This document shows positions 1-8,930 of a stretch of 64,000 nucleotides of DNA, in pieces (position 1 is the stretch's first letter; every line of letters begins with the position of its first letter). The notes below the pieces were generated by a model that saw only the letters and a list, made by a program, of their open reading frames with translations, did no database searches and was not told the origin of the DNA. The stretch covers positions 1,299,107 through 1,363,106 of the forward strand of contig NZ_JAACJR010000008.1 of assembly GCF_009939225.1 (NCBI RefSeq), given 5' to 3'. A program made the position numbers and the translations under genes. This stretch comes from Sediminibacterium soli. GTDB taxonomy: Bacteria; Bacteroidota; Bacteroidia; Chitinophagales; Chitinophagaceae.

Positions 1-661
1 CGTAGAGCCGCTGCTCGTTTGCGGCCCTGTCGGCACAGGCTTTCAGCGTTGTGTCAACAGGCAGCAGCGTTACATTATCGATATCGTATAGGATCAGCCA
101 GTTCTGTTCTTTTCCGCGCATGGTGCCTTTGGTAAGGTTACCGATCAACAGGTATTTTTCCGTTCCGCTGGCAGTAAAGCGGATGGCATAGTCTTTCCAG
201 CCCTCGGCCGCATCTTTTATTTTATCCGCTGGTTTTATCGCCAGCTTCTGTTTTGCCTGCATGATCTGGCTCTGGTGATGAAAGGGCTCCACATCAAGCA
301 GGTAAATATCCGTATGGTCAAAATACCTGTCTGCCGTGCGAACCGACATCCCGATAACATATTCCCTGCCTGCCTGTAAGGGGCAAAGCAGTCTGGTATA
401 GAGATAACTCCTGAAAATTCCCGGCCGTACGATATTTTCCATCACGATGCTCTCATGATGGTTGCCAAGAAAAAAACCTGCCGTTCCCTTGATGCTCGAT
501 ACGGCCAGCAACGGTATCCTGAACCAGCCCTCTGCCGAGCAGGCAGACCGGTATTCGATACACTGGTTCCTGTCTTCAAAACTTCCGTTGGCAACAAGGC
601 TCTGCGCGCCGAGTTTGCCGGCAGAACATAACAACAGCAGGATGAGCAATCGGAGAGACAT
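1..661 (-). CDS. exported protein, 5' part only (possibly OmpA-family)
   Basis: The frame runs off the left edge of the window; 220 residues are visible from an ATG at 661. The start is a clear signal peptide ending in an Ala-Gln, typical of Bacteroidota. The mature protein opens with NGSFE and two cysteines (about 34 and 41), a pattern I associate with the N-terminal domain of Bacteroidota exported proteins that often carry a C-terminal OmpA domain. That C-terminus is outside the window, so the family is a guess; the coding call and the signal peptide are firm. Confidence 0.75.
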   Translation of the reverse strand, partial: MSLRLLILLLLCSAGKLGAQSLVANGSFEDRNQCIEYRSACSAEGWFRIPLLAVSSIKGTAGFFLGNHHESIVMENIVRPGIFRSYLYTRLLCPLQAGREYVIGMSVRTADRYFDHTDIYLLDVEPFHHQSQIMQAKQKLAIKPADKIKDAAEGWKDYAIRFTASGTEKYLLIGNLTKGTMRGKEQNWLILYDIDNVTLLPVDTTLKACADRAANEQRLY

Positions 662-713
662 GGGATAAAGGTACGGGAGATATGGCGTGAGACGTGAAAC
701 ATCAGACGTCAAA

Positions 714-743
714 CGTGAGTTGGCGTGAGTTATCGTGAGTTTT
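714..743 (+). repeat. left decamer array, 3 x CGTGAGTTNN
   Basis: Three back-to-back 10-bp units read CGTGAGTTGG, CGTGAGTTAT, CGTGAGTTTT with exact period 10. The reverse complement of this array recurs at 864-893. Related arrays occur at 30903-30942 and around 45865-45995. Confidence 0.85.
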
Positions 744-863
744 TATCAGTTATTAAGTGATTATAGGCGGGAGGTGGGCAATGACTGCAAATAGTTGCCG
801 TGAATACAGGCGAAAGGTTTATCAGGGCCAGGATCCGGGCCAGCCGTCGGGATTTTATATCAG

Positions 864-893
864 CTCACGTCGACTCACGCCAACTCACGAAAA
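864..893 (-). repeat. right decamer array, 3 x CTCACGNNAA
   Basis: Units read CTCACGTCGA, CTCACGCCAA, CTCACGAAAA. They are the inverted partner of the array at 714-743, so the pair could form an imperfect long hairpin of about 29 bp stem with a 120-nt loop. Confidence 0.85.
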
Positions 894-979
894 ACGCTCT
901 TTCCCTCACAAAAAAAACAGGAAAGCCGACCGCTTCCCTGCCTCAGGATTATTTTTTTGTCTTCCGCACGTCTCACGCC

Positions 980-2614
980 CTATACCAGCATTCTTAAAGG
1001 TTCTTCCAGCAGGCTTTTCAGGGTCTGCAGGAAGGCTGCGCCGGTGGCGCCGTCTACCGCGCGGTGGTCGCAGCTAAGTGTCACCTTCATGATATTGCCG
1101 GGTACCACCTGGCCGTTTTTCACAACGGGCACCTGCGAAATACCACCCACTGCCAGGATGCAGGCATCCGGCGGGTTGATGATGGCGGTAAACTGGTCGA
1201 TACCAAACATGCCGAGATTGGAGATGGTGAATGTGCTTCCTTCCCAGTCGGCGGGCTGGAGTTTTTTATCTTTTGCTTTCTGTGCAAATTCTTTTACTTC
1301 AACACCGATCTGGCTGAGTGATTTGCCATCGGCAAAACGAACAACCGGAACCAGCAGTCCGTCCTCAACAGCTACCGCCACGCCGATATTGATGTGATGG
1401 TTGTAACGGATCGTATCTCCCAGCCAGCTGCTGTTTACTTTGGGATGCTGGCGTAAGGCAACCGCCACCGCTTTCAGCACCATATCGTTAAAACTGATCT
1501 TGACGGGCGATGTTTCGTTGATCTTGCCGCGGGCCGCCACGCAGGCGTCCATATCGATGGCCATGGTCAGGTAAAAATGCGGCGCGGTAAACAGGCTTTC
1601 ACTTAAGCGCTTCGCGATCACTTTGCGCATCTGCGATACCGGTTTGTCTTCAAAGCTTACCTGTCCCAACGGAGCCGCAGGTGCCGCTGCTGCTGCCTTA
1701 GCCGGGGCTGATGCGGCCGGTGCTTCGGCTGGTTTGTACTGGTCTACGTCTGCTTTGGTGATCCGTCCGTTATCGCCGCTGCCTTTTACATAGCGGAGAT
1801 CGATCCCTTTTTCGGAAGCCATTTTCTTTGCCAGCGGGGAAGCCAGTATCCTGCCATCGTTTACTACAGCGGTTTCCGCTGCGGGTTGCTGTGCAGCAGG
1901 CTGTGCCTGTGCCGGGGCTGCGGTCTCTGCTGCTTTTGCCGGTTCGGCCGCCGATTGGGCGCCGCTTTTAACAGCAGCTACAATGGCGTTTACATCTGTT
2001 CCCTGTTTTCCGATGATACAGAGCAGGTCGTTCACCTGTATTTTTTCTCCGGCCTTGGCGCCCTGGTACAGCAGAATGCCGTCTTTATAACTTTCCAGTT
2101 CCATGGTGGCCTTATCGGTTTCGATATCAGCCAGCACTTCTCCTTTTTTTACGGCGTCGCCGATATTTTTATGCCATCCGGCGATAACGCCTTCGGTCAT
2201 GGTATCACTCAGCCTGGGCATCAGCACCACTTCTTCCATAGAAGCGGCATTGGCAGCGGCCTCCTGGGGCTTTGCCTCCGGCGCGGGAGCAGGGGCCGGG
2301 TCTGCGGCTTTCTTTTCTTCCGCCTTGGGGGCGGCGCCGCCTGAATGCTGCGCAACCAGCGCCGAAACATCTTCTCCCTGCTTACCAATGATGGCAAGCA
2401 GTTCGTTTACCTGTAATTTACCGCCGTTGGGAGTGCCAATATGCAACAAAGTGCCATCCTGGTAGCTTTCCAGCTCCATGGTGGCTTTATCGGTCTCTAT
2501 CTCAGCTAATAAATCACCTTTCTTAACCTGGTCGCCAATTTTCTTGTGCCAGGCGGCAATGACGCCCTCTGTCATGGTATCGCTTAACCGGGGCATTAAG
2601 ATCGCTTCAGCCAT
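980..2614 (-). CDS. pdhC: pyruvate dehydrogenase complex E2, dihydrolipoamide acetyltransferase
   Basis: 544 residues. E2 moves acetyl groups from the E1 active site to CoA in the cytoplasmic pyruvate dehydrogenase complex. Two lipoyl domains are seen (about 2-76 and 126-203), each with the lipoylation motif ETDKATMEL (Lys43 and Lys168). Ala/Pro/Glu-rich linkers join them to a peripheral-subunit-binding domain near 252-290 and to the catalytic domain, with the HRAVDG active-site motif (His517, Asp521). The two-lipoyl layout and the pyruvate-type motifs favour PDH over the 2-oxoglutarate or branched-chain E2, but substrate is inferred. E1 for pyruvate is not adjacent; a fused E1 gene lies at 42.8 kb. 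No clear -7 box was found. Confidence 0.93.
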   Translation of the reverse strand: MAEAILMPRLSDTMTEGVIAAWHKKIGDQVKKGDLLAEIETDKATMELESYQDGTLLHIGTPNGGKLQVNELLAIIGKQGEDVSALVAQHSGGAAPKAEEKKAADPAPAPAPEAKPQEAAANAASMEEVVLMPRLSDTMTEGVIAGWHKNIGDAVKKGEVLADIETDKATMELESYKDGILLYQGAKAGEKIQVNDLLCIIGKQGTDVNAIVAAVKSGAQSAAEPAKAAETAAPAQAQPAAQQPAAETAVVNDGRILASPLAKKMASEKGIDLRYVKGSGDNGRITKADVDQYKPAEAPAASAPAKAAAAAPAAPLGQVSFEDKPVSQMRKVIAKRLSESLFTAPHFYLTMAIDMDACVAARGKINETSPVKISFNDMVLKAVAVALRQHPKVNSSWLGDTIRYNHHINIGVAVAVEDGLLVPVVRFADGKSLSQIGVEVKEFAQKAKDKKLQPADWEGSTFTISNLGMFGIDQFTAIINPPDACILAVGGISQVPVVKNGQVVPGNIMKVTLSCDHRAVDGATGAAFLQTLKSLLEEPLRMLV

Positions 2615-2816
2615 ATTGCTCTTGCTCGTTTAAAATGAGCCGTGAAATTACGGAATGATTGGGAATTAGGGGTGGGGAATTAAGGCGGGTAAACCGGGAC
2701 GGCAAATCGGGCATCGGGACCGCACATAAGACAGGATGCCCGGCGGTACCTGCATGAAACCGCCGGCTGCCCGCTATGCCAGTTACGATGCGGTCACCAA
2801 TGACCAGCAACCTGGC

Positions 2817-4271
2817 CTACTGCCCCTGCGCCAGGCTGTACGCCTTTTTATCGGCCCATTTATTCAGGAGTTCTGTAGAACAGATCTTGAAATCGGCTGA
2901 CAGGCGTTTATACAGTTCCAGGATATCGACCTGTGTGGCCGATACTTCGCCGATGGTTTCAAAACGGCAGGCATAGGTGTTCACCAGGTTGGTGAACGAA
3001 GAGCCTTTGGGCCATACCTGTGTGCCGCGGTTGCTGATGGTTACCAGCTTAAACAGGTCGGAGGTATGGTGCAGGCATTTTTCTGCGATCACGGCCGGCT
3101 GCAGGTTGCTTTCAATGAACATATCCACGCCAACGATGGTTACCGGCTCCAGGTCTTTGCTCTCGAGCATGGGGTTCTCCGAAAGTCTGAAATGGGTGGG
3201 TGTGGCCTGCTGGTCGGCGATGATCGGTTTGGGATGATTGGCCGGCAGCTTCCCGAAATTGGCGATAATGGCATCCGTAAATTCCGTTGTGTTCACAGAC
3301 CTGGTTGCCTTGTCGCCAAAATCGCCTGTATGGATACCGCTTTCGAGCGTGTACAGCAGCGCATTCTCCATCATGGCCGCGGCTTCCATCAGTCCCAGGT
3401 GACGCAGCATACCAAAACCGCTCAGCAGCAGCGCGGTGGGGTTCGCTATATTTTTGCCGGCGATATCAGGCGCCGTACCATGCACCGCTTCAAAAATCGA
3501 AATATGGTCGCCGATATTGGCAGAAGGCGCAAAACCCAGTCCGCCTACCAGTCCCGCACAGAGATCGCTTACGATATCGCCCTGCAGATTGGTCAGCACC
3601 ACCACATCAAAAAGATCCGGCCGGCTAACCAGTTTCATACACAGATCATCCACGATCACGTCGTCGGCTTTCAGACCGGGGTATTCCCTGGCTATTTCGT
3701 AAAACACTTCCAGGAAAAGGCCATCGGTCAATTTCATGATATTGGCCTTATGACCGCAGGTGATCCTTCTGGCGCCTTTTTTCTGCGCCATCTCAAATGC
3801 ATACTTGATCACCTGGGCGCTTCCCGGGCGGGTAATAAAACGGCGGCTCAGCGCCACATCGTGCGTAAGCATGTGTTCGATACCGCCGTAGGTATCTTCG
3901 ATGTTTTCACGGACAATGGTAATATCGATCGGGATCCCCGCTTTGCTGAACACCGTATCCACCCCGTGCAGGGTCTGGAAAGTGCGTTTGTTGGCATAGG
4001 TGTTCCAGGTTTTGCGCGCGGTGACGTTCACGCTTTTTACGCCTTTTCCCTTGGGGGTTTCCATCGGGCCTTTGAAGAGAATACCGTTGGTCTCGATAAC
4101 CTGCTGTGCTTCGGGGGTCATACCGTTGCTGTATCCCTTGTCGAACACCCATTTACCCATATCCACGAACTCGTAGTCGAGCGGCACCCTGGCGGCATCA
4201 AAAACGGATAACACGGCGGCCATGATCTCCGGTCCTATACCATCACCTTTCGCAACAGCAATTTTTGTCAT
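2817..4271 (-). CDS. icd: isocitrate dehydrogenase (long form with C-terminal extension)
   Basis: 484 residues. It oxidises isocitrate to 2-oxoglutarate and CO2 in the TCA cycle. The N-terminal GDGIGPE, the substrate motif around VNVTARKTWN, and the C-terminal GDH...HGTAPDIAGKN coenzyme region of the isocitrate/isopropylmalate dehydrogenase family are all visible. The protein is longer than the E. coli enzyme (about 416) because of a roughly 140-residue C-terminal domain, as in Thermus and many Bacteroidota forms; NADP versus NAD cannot be fixed from sight. A TACCTTTG box sits 21 bp upstream of the ATG. Confidence 0.9.
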   Translation of the reverse strand: MTKIAVAKGDGIGPEIMAAVLSVFDAARVPLDYEFVDMGKWVFDKGYSNGMTPEAQQVIETNGILFKGPMETPKGKGVKSVNVTARKTWNTYANKRTFQTLHGVDTVFSKAGIPIDITIVRENIEDTYGGIEHMLTHDVALSRRFITRPGSAQVIKYAFEMAQKKGARRITCGHKANIMKLTDGLFLEVFYEIAREYPGLKADDVIVDDLCMKLVSRPDLFDVVVLTNLQGDIVSDLCAGLVGGLGFAPSANIGDHISIFEAVHGTAPDIAGKNIANPTALLLSGFGMLRHLGLMEAAAMMENALLYTLESGIHTGDFGDKATRSVNTTEFTDAIIANFGKLPANHPKPIIADQQATPTHFRLSENPMLESKDLEPVTIVGVDMFIESNLQPAVIAEKCLHHTSDLFKLVTISNRGTQVWPKGSSFTNLVNTYACRFETIGEVSATQVDILELYKRLSADFKICSTELLNKWADKKAYSLAQGQ

Positions 4272-4292
4272 ATAAGCGGTTTTTTAGTGGTG

Positions 4293-4300
4293 CAAAGGTA
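4293..4300 (-). promoter_or_regulatory. -7 box TACCTTTG for icd
   Basis: Exact match to the Bacteroidota TAnnTTTG element, 21 bp before the icd ATG at 4271. I did not see a convincing -33 TTTG. Confidence 0.6.
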
Positions 4301-4488
4301 CGTGATTGCAGGGTAGCCGCAGGTTGGCGGGCGATGGTTTTTCTTTAACAATTCCTTGCACTAACAGCAAACACCCTGCAATCGGGGCAAACCGAATGAA
4401 AAGCCTTAGCCAGGGCTGCAACACGGGAATACCCGCTGGCAATATTGCTTCTAATTCCTTATTTTTAGGGCAAGCAAACGAAAGGGGT

Positions 4489-4875
4489 ATGGTATCAAAA
4501 ATTTCGGAGGGCGTGGAGATCAGCGTGGAAACATTTTACCAGCCCGATTACAGCAACCCGCTCAACAGCGAATTCATGTTTGCTTATCGCATCACCATCG
4601 AGAACCATAACCATTTCACCATTAAGCTGCTTCGCCGTCAGTGGTATATTTTCGACAGCAACGGCGAACACCGCGAAGTGGAAGGAGAAGGTGTAGTGGG
4701 CGTGCAGCCTGTATTGCAGCCCGGCGAGCGGTACAATTACCTGAGCGGCTGCAACCTCCGCACCGAAATGGGACGCATGCATGGCTCCTACCAGATGCAG
4801 AACGAAAACAGCAAGCAGCTTTTTTCCGTAAAGATCCCCGCGTTCGAGATGATCGTTCCCACGAAAATGAATTAG
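4489..4875 (+). CDS. apaG: ApaG-family protein
   Basis: 128 residues, the usual ApaG length. ApaG is a small fibronectin-III-like cytoplasmic protein; a role in Co2+ resistance/Mg2+ efflux was reported in enterics but the molecular role is unclear. The family pattern is clear: AYRITIENH near the N-terminus, LLRRQWYI, the glycine-rich GEGVVGVQP loop, and YLSGCNL. I chose the ATG at 4489 because the open frame upstream (from 4306) has no family similarity and overlaps the divergent icd promoter. Its stop is 58 bp from the stop of gldB, with which it converges; in related genomes apaG, gldB and nadE often cluster. Confidence 0.9.
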   Translation: MVSKISEGVEISVETFYQPDYSNPLNSEFMFAYRITIENHNHFTIKLLRRQWYIFDSNGEHREVEGEGVVGVQPVLQPGERYNYLSGCNLRTEMGRMHGSYQMQNENSKQLFSVKIPAFEMIVPTKMN

Positions 4876-4933
4876 GTGGTTTTGGTCTGTAGTCTTTGTT
4901 TGTTTGACAATAATCACAAAACACAACCCACCC

Positions 4934-5926
4934 CTACGGCTTATACTTCGCCTCGTCGAATATTCTTTTCGCCGGTGTCTGCATCAGCGCTGTGAGCGGC
5001 ACCTCCTTATTTTTCTGCATCCATTTACCGACGATCTGCGTGCCTACAAACTGTCCGATATTGCCGGGTGAGTCTGGTCCCAGCGCCTGTGTATTCGGCG
5101 CATCGTTCATGTAATCGCGTGTCATATTCGGGTCTATGCTGAACAGGAGATCGCTCTGTACAAAAAAGCTCCAGATATTTTTTTCATTGTCGTAGCAGCC
5201 GGATAACTGCTTTGCCGTGTAGCCCGTTTTCAGGGTGTCTGCCGTTTCGGGTAATAACCTGTTGAGCAGGTACTGCCGTTTGCCTGCTTCCACCATCTGC
5301 TCCACCAGCGGCCCGGTAACTTTATTGGGGAACATATCGTCGATGATATTCTTCATACAGTTAACAGGTATATAAGCCGGCTCAAATTTCCTGGCAATAA
5401 AAGGCGGATACAGTTCCTGGCTCATGGCCGTCTGGTACAGCGGGTAATCCCTGCCCATATACAGCTGCAGCCCTATCGCCAGCGCATCGGCGGTGATGAT
5501 GTTTCCATAGCTGTTGACAGGACCGATAAAAGTGATCAGCCTGACCGGCAGTTTGTACTCCGGAAAATAATATTTCACGAACTGCATTCCTTTCCTGATC
5601 TCCGCAGCGATCGGTGCAAAATCGCCAAACAGTTTGCGTGAATCGGCATACATATCACGGTAGCTGCGCAGAAACAACTTTATATCCCGCGCGCTGTCGG
5701 GCGATACGCCCAGTATATTGAACAGGAAATCCTGCGTAAACCCCGGGTATTTTTGGTACACCGCCTGCAGCGAGGCATCGATATGCAGGGTATCCACCGC
5801 AAAAAAATCATTCTCAAAACGGATCGTCTGGCTGCTTACCTGCACCTTCGACACATCGGGTGTTTTGGGTTTGCTGCTGCACGCAGAAAGAACCAGCAAC
5901 AGGCATACGTAAACTGTATACTTCAT
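4934..5926 (-). CDS. gldB: gliding motility lipoprotein GldB
   Basis: 330 residues. GldB is a membrane lipoprotein essential for gliding and chitin use in Flavobacterium johnsoniae; its exact task is not known. The lipobox LSAC is at about residues 14-17 after a short hydrophobic signal, so the protein should be lipid-anchored. Family motifs include the ENDFF segment after the lipobox, ITFIGPVNSYGNI, and the C-terminal PGNIGQFVGTQIVGKWM. I chose the ATG at 5926 (MKYTVYV) over the one at 5962, because a perfect TACTTTTG box lies 5 bp upstream of 5926. gldC, the usual partner, is not next to it. Confidence 0.9.
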   Translation of the reverse strand: MKYTVYVCLLLVLSACSSKPKTPDVSKVQVSSQTIRFENDFFAVDTLHIDASLQAVYQKYPGFTQDFLFNILGVSPDSARDIKLFLRSYRDMYADSRKLFGDFAPIAAEIRKGMQFVKYYFPEYKLPVRLITFIGPVNSYGNIITADALAIGLQLYMGRDYPLYQTAMSQELYPPFIARKFEPAYIPVNCMKNIIDDMFPNKVTGPLVEQMVEAGKRQYLLNRLLPETADTLKTGYTAKQLSGCYDNEKNIWSFFVQSDLLFSIDPNMTRDYMNDAPNTQALGPDSPGNIGQFVGTQIVGKWMQKNKEVPLTALMQTPAKRIFDEAKYKP

Positions 5927-5931
5927 GACCA

Positions 5932-5939
5932 CAAAAGTA
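5932..5939 (-). promoter_or_regulatory. -7 box TACTTTTG for gldB
   Basis: Perfect TAnnTTTG match ending only 5 bp before the gldB ATG. Transcription would begin at or next to the start codon, suggesting a leaderless mRNA, and it rules out the upstream ATG at 5962. Confidence 0.65.
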
Positions 5940-6096
5940 AAATGCCGGCGGCAACAAATCATACCCTTCGGATAATAGTCTGTTAAAGTAACCGGCGCAT
6001 GGTTGTCTGAACCGCTTACTGTCCTGCGGCAGGGTTTTCTTTAAATGTCTTCCCCGGGCGTTTTTGCGCTACCGCAAAACTCCCGAACTTCGTGTT

Positions 6097-7779
6097 ATGA
6101 AAATATTTCTTGCGCAGCAGAATTATCATATCGGCAATTTCGAAAGCAATACCCGTAAGATCATCCAGGCCATTAAGGAGGCCAAAGAACAGGGCGGCGA
6201 CCTGATCCTTTTCAGCGAGATGAGCGTTTGTGGCTATCCTGCACGCGATTTTGTGGAGTTCAACGATTTCATCGGCAGGTGTTATACGGCCGTGAACGAG
6301 ATAAAGGAACATGCCGATACCATCGGCGTGCTGGTGGGCGGACCTGCAAGAAATACACAGCACAGGGGCAAAAATCTTTTTAACGCTGCTTTTTTCCTGT
6401 ATGAAAAAGAGATCAAGGCCGAGGTGCACAAAACCCTGCTGCCCACCTACGACGTGTTTGATGAATACCGTTATTTTGAACCCTCATTCAACTGGCAGGT
6501 CATTCCCTTCAAAGGCAAAAAACTGGCGGTGACCATCTGCGAGGATATCTGGAACCTTGGCGACAATCCTTTGTACCGTACCTGCCCGATGGATATACTG
6601 ATGGAACAGCAGCCGGACATCATGCTCAACCTGAGCGCATCACCGTTTGACTATACACACGATGAAGACCGAAAATCGGTGATCAAAGCCAATGTGCTGA
6701 AATACCGCTTACCCATGTTTTACTGCAACGCGGTAGGCAGCCAGACAGAAGTGGTGTTCGATGGCGCGTCGCTGGTATTTGACAAGGATGCCAATCTCTG
6801 CAGGGCATTGCCCATGTTCGGCGAAGCGCTGGAAGCAGTGGTGCTGAACGATGACGGAAGCATTGCCGGATCCGTTCTTGAACCCGCAAGCCGTGTACCC
6901 GACAAAGAACTCGTACCTGAAACGCTGGAACCGGAACTGAATATTTCGCAGGTGTACGATGCGCTGTTGCTGGGCATCCGCGATTATTTTGGTAAAATGG
7001 GTTTCAGCAAAGCCATTCTTGGTTCATCCGGCGGCATCGACTCTGCCGTAACACTTGCCATAGCCTGCGATGCCCTGGGCGCAGAAAATGTGCGGGCCAT
7101 ACTGATGCCTTCGCCCTACTCCAGTACGCACTCTGTGGACGATGCCGTGCAGCTGAGCAAAAACCTGGGCAACCCCTATGATATCCTTCGCATAAACGAA
7201 GTTTACCAGGCATTTCTCAACACATTGCAACCCATCTTCGGCGATCTGCCGTTTTCGCTGGCGGAAGAAAATATCCAAAGCCGGGGCAGGGGTAATCTAC
7301 TGATGGCTATCGCCAATAAATTCGGGTATATACTGCTGAATACCTCCAATAAAAGCGAGCTGGCCACGGGCTACGGCACTTTATACGGCGATATGGCGGG
7401 CGGACTGGGTGTGCTGGGCGACTGCTACAAATTACAGGTGTACGCACTGGCCAGGTATATCAACAGGAACAGGGAAATCATACCTGCTTCGATCATCACC
7501 AAAGCGCCAAGCGCAGAACTGAGACCCAACCAGAAAGACAGCGACAGCCTGCCCGAATACGAATCGCTCGACCAGTTGCTTTACCAGTATATTGAAAAAA
7601 GACTGGGACCTGCCGAGATCAAGGCCCAGGGTTTTGACGGCGCGCTGGTTGACCGCACGCTCAGAATGGTGAACGCCAACGAATACAAACGCAACCAGTT
7701 CTGTCCCATCATCCGCGTTTCGCCCAAAGCGTTTGGCGTGGGAAGAAGGGTGCCGATTGTAGGCAAGTATTTGGTGTAG
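6097..7779 (+). CDS. nadE: glutamine-dependent NAD+ synthetase
   Basis: 560 residues. It makes NAD+ from nicotinate adenine dinucleotide with glutamine as ammonia donor, the last step of NAD synthesis. The N-terminal half is a nitrilase-type glutaminase with the catalytic triad Glu41 (FSEMSVCGYP), Lys112 (HKTLLPTYDVFDE) and Cys148 (VTICEDIW). The C-terminal synthetase half has the PP-loop SGGIDS at 311-316 and the KSELATGYGTLYGDMAGG segment. The ATG at 6097 gives the normal N-terminus MKIFLAQ; the longer frame from 6064 adds nothing conserved. Divergent from gldB with about 170 bp between starts. A palindrome follows the stop. Confidence 0.95.
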   Translation: MKIFLAQQNYHIGNFESNTRKIIQAIKEAKEQGGDLILFSEMSVCGYPARDFVEFNDFIGRCYTAVNEIKEHADTIGVLVGGPARNTQHRGKNLFNAAFFLYEKEIKAEVHKTLLPTYDVFDEYRYFEPSFNWQVIPFKGKKLAVTICEDIWNLGDNPLYRTCPMDILMEQQPDIMLNLSASPFDYTHDEDRKSVIKANVLKYRLPMFYCNAVGSQTEVVFDGASLVFDKDANLCRALPMFGEALEAVVLNDDGSIAGSVLEPASRVPDKELVPETLEPELNISQVYDALLLGIRDYFGKMGFSKAILGSSGGIDSAVTLAIACDALGAENVRAILMPSPYSSTHSVDDAVQLSKNLGNPYDILRINEVYQAFLNTLQPIFGDLPFSLAEENIQSRGRGNLLMAIANKFGYILLNTSNKSELATGYGTLYGDMAGGLGVLGDCYKLQVYALARYINRNREIIPASIITKAPSAELRPNQKDSDSLPEYESLDQLLYQYIEKRLGPAEIKAQGFDGALVDRTLRMVNANEYKRNQFCPIIRVSPKAFGVGRRVPIVGKYLV

Positions 7780-7825
7780 ACAGGGGTTGGTGGCGAGGTT
7801 TAGGATGATCTGTCAGAGCGGCTAT

Positions 7826-7860
7826 ATGGCTGTATTGTTACAATGCAACAATGTAGCCAT
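7826..7860. repeat. palindrome family A, copy 1 (nadE/usp junction)
   Basis: Arms ATGGCTGTATTGTT (7826-7839) and AACAATGTAGCCAT (7847-7860) with a 7-nt loop. The two mismatches are G-U type, so an RNA hairpin would pair fully on the plus-strand transcript. It is followed by two more GCAGCCAT units. It sits between convergent nadE and the usp gene and may end both transcripts, though there is no T-run. Copies at 15720-15762 and 57988-58055. Confidence 0.75.
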
Positions 7861-7924
7861 GCAGCCATGCAGCCACACACCCACCACCCCCCATTCCAAA
7901 ATTTCCCAATTTCCCAATCCCCAA

Positions 7925-8761
7925 TCACTCATGTATCACCATCACCGGCACCTGGCTGTGAAATGCCAGCTGCTTGGTATGGCTTTCGGAAAAAAGACTG
8001 CCGAAAAATCCCTGTTTTTTGGCGATGGTAATCACCAGGTCGATCCCGTATTCGGATGCAAAATCATTGACCGCTTCCGTGAAATTGGCGTTTTCAGAGA
8101 AATGGAACTCGGGTGAGAGATCGTTCAGCAAACGATGCAGCGCATAGTCTTCTGCCGAATGAGTGGTATCGTCTTCGTATTCTTCCGGATCGTCTTCGAT
8201 TGCGAACACAAACAGTTTTGCTTTTGTTTCCTGTACGATCTTCCGCACAAGTTCAACCGGCACTTTGCTGTCTTTCCTGTCAAAATCGCTGGTAAGCATG
8301 ATCTCTTCTATCCGTGTAAACGAACACCCTGCAGGAACGATGATCACCGGTGTATGTGTATGCTTGGCCACCGATACCGCATTGCTGCCGATCAGTTTTT
8401 CCTCCAGCGCACCGCCCCCGGTAATACCCATCACCACAATATCGGCCTTTACTTTATTGCAGACATCATCAAGTCCTTCCGCCAGGTCGCCGTATTCGTT
8501 GAAGATCTCGATCAGCACGTTTTTTGAAAAAGGCAGCAGGTCCGACCGGAATTTGGCCAGCCCGTGCTCGCTTTCTTCTTTCAGTGTATCCACTTCGAGC
8601 ATCTGTATACCGGGCACCATCGGGTCGATGGTTACGGGTATCTCGTAGGAATGGTACAGGACAATCTTTTTAACAGACAGTTGCTCAGCAAGTTGCAAAG
8701 CATAACGGGCCGCGTTCTGCGCGGTTGCCGAAAAATCGGTCGGAAGCAGCAGCGTATCCAT
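7925..8761 (-). CDS. universal stress protein, tandem UspA domains
   Basis: 278 residues, two UspA-like domains back to back (about 1-145 and 150-278). Domain 1 has the classic start LLPTDFSATAQNAARYA and a C-terminal G-rich element VVMGITGGGALEEKLIGSNA followed by HTHTPVIIVPAG, a near-match to the G-2x-G-9x-G(S/T) ATP-binding pattern. Domain 2 lacks a full nucleotide motif and ends in SQVPVMVIHE. UspA proteins act in the cytoplasm in stress survival; no specific partner is indicated by the neighbours. Confidence 0.9.
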   Translation of the reverse strand: MDTLLLPTDFSATAQNAARYALQLAEQLSVKKIVLYHSYEIPVTIDPMVPGIQMLEVDTLKEESEHGLAKFRSDLLPFSKNVLIEIFNEYGDLAEGLDDVCNKVKADIVVMGITGGGALEEKLIGSNAVSVAKHTHTPVIIVPAGCSFTRIEEIMLTSDFDRKDSKVPVELVRKIVQETKAKLFVFAIEDDPEEYEDDTTHSAEDYALHRLLNDLSPEFHFSENANFTEAVNDFASEYGIDLVITIAKKQGFFGSLFSESHTKQLAFHSQVPVMVIHE

Positions 8762-8930
8762 ATAGAGGTATTTTAGGATAAAGCAAAAAAAGCATGCCGG
8801 GAAATTTTCGGATGGCCGATCGGATGATTACCGATTGCCGATTAATTCATGCGCAGCAATACAGGTAACTTCCTTAAAAATCCATCGGCAATCGCCCATC
8901 TAAAAATCGGCATTCCAACAACCCTGCTTC

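Larger units (their letters stand above)
662..979. other. 318-bp intergenic region with inverted decamer arrays
   Basis: No credible gene lies here; the small open frames lack start context and overlap repeats. The region holds two three-unit decamer arrays facing each other (714-743 and 864-893), separated by 120 bp that include a stretch of ordinary-looking sequence. It sits between the start of the left-edge gene and the stop of pdhC, both on the minus strand. Confidence 0.7.

Noticed and set aside
3066..4211. A 381-codon open frame antisense to icd
   Set aside because: It is the shadow of icd; the peptide is His/Gln/Arg-rich with no domain pattern.
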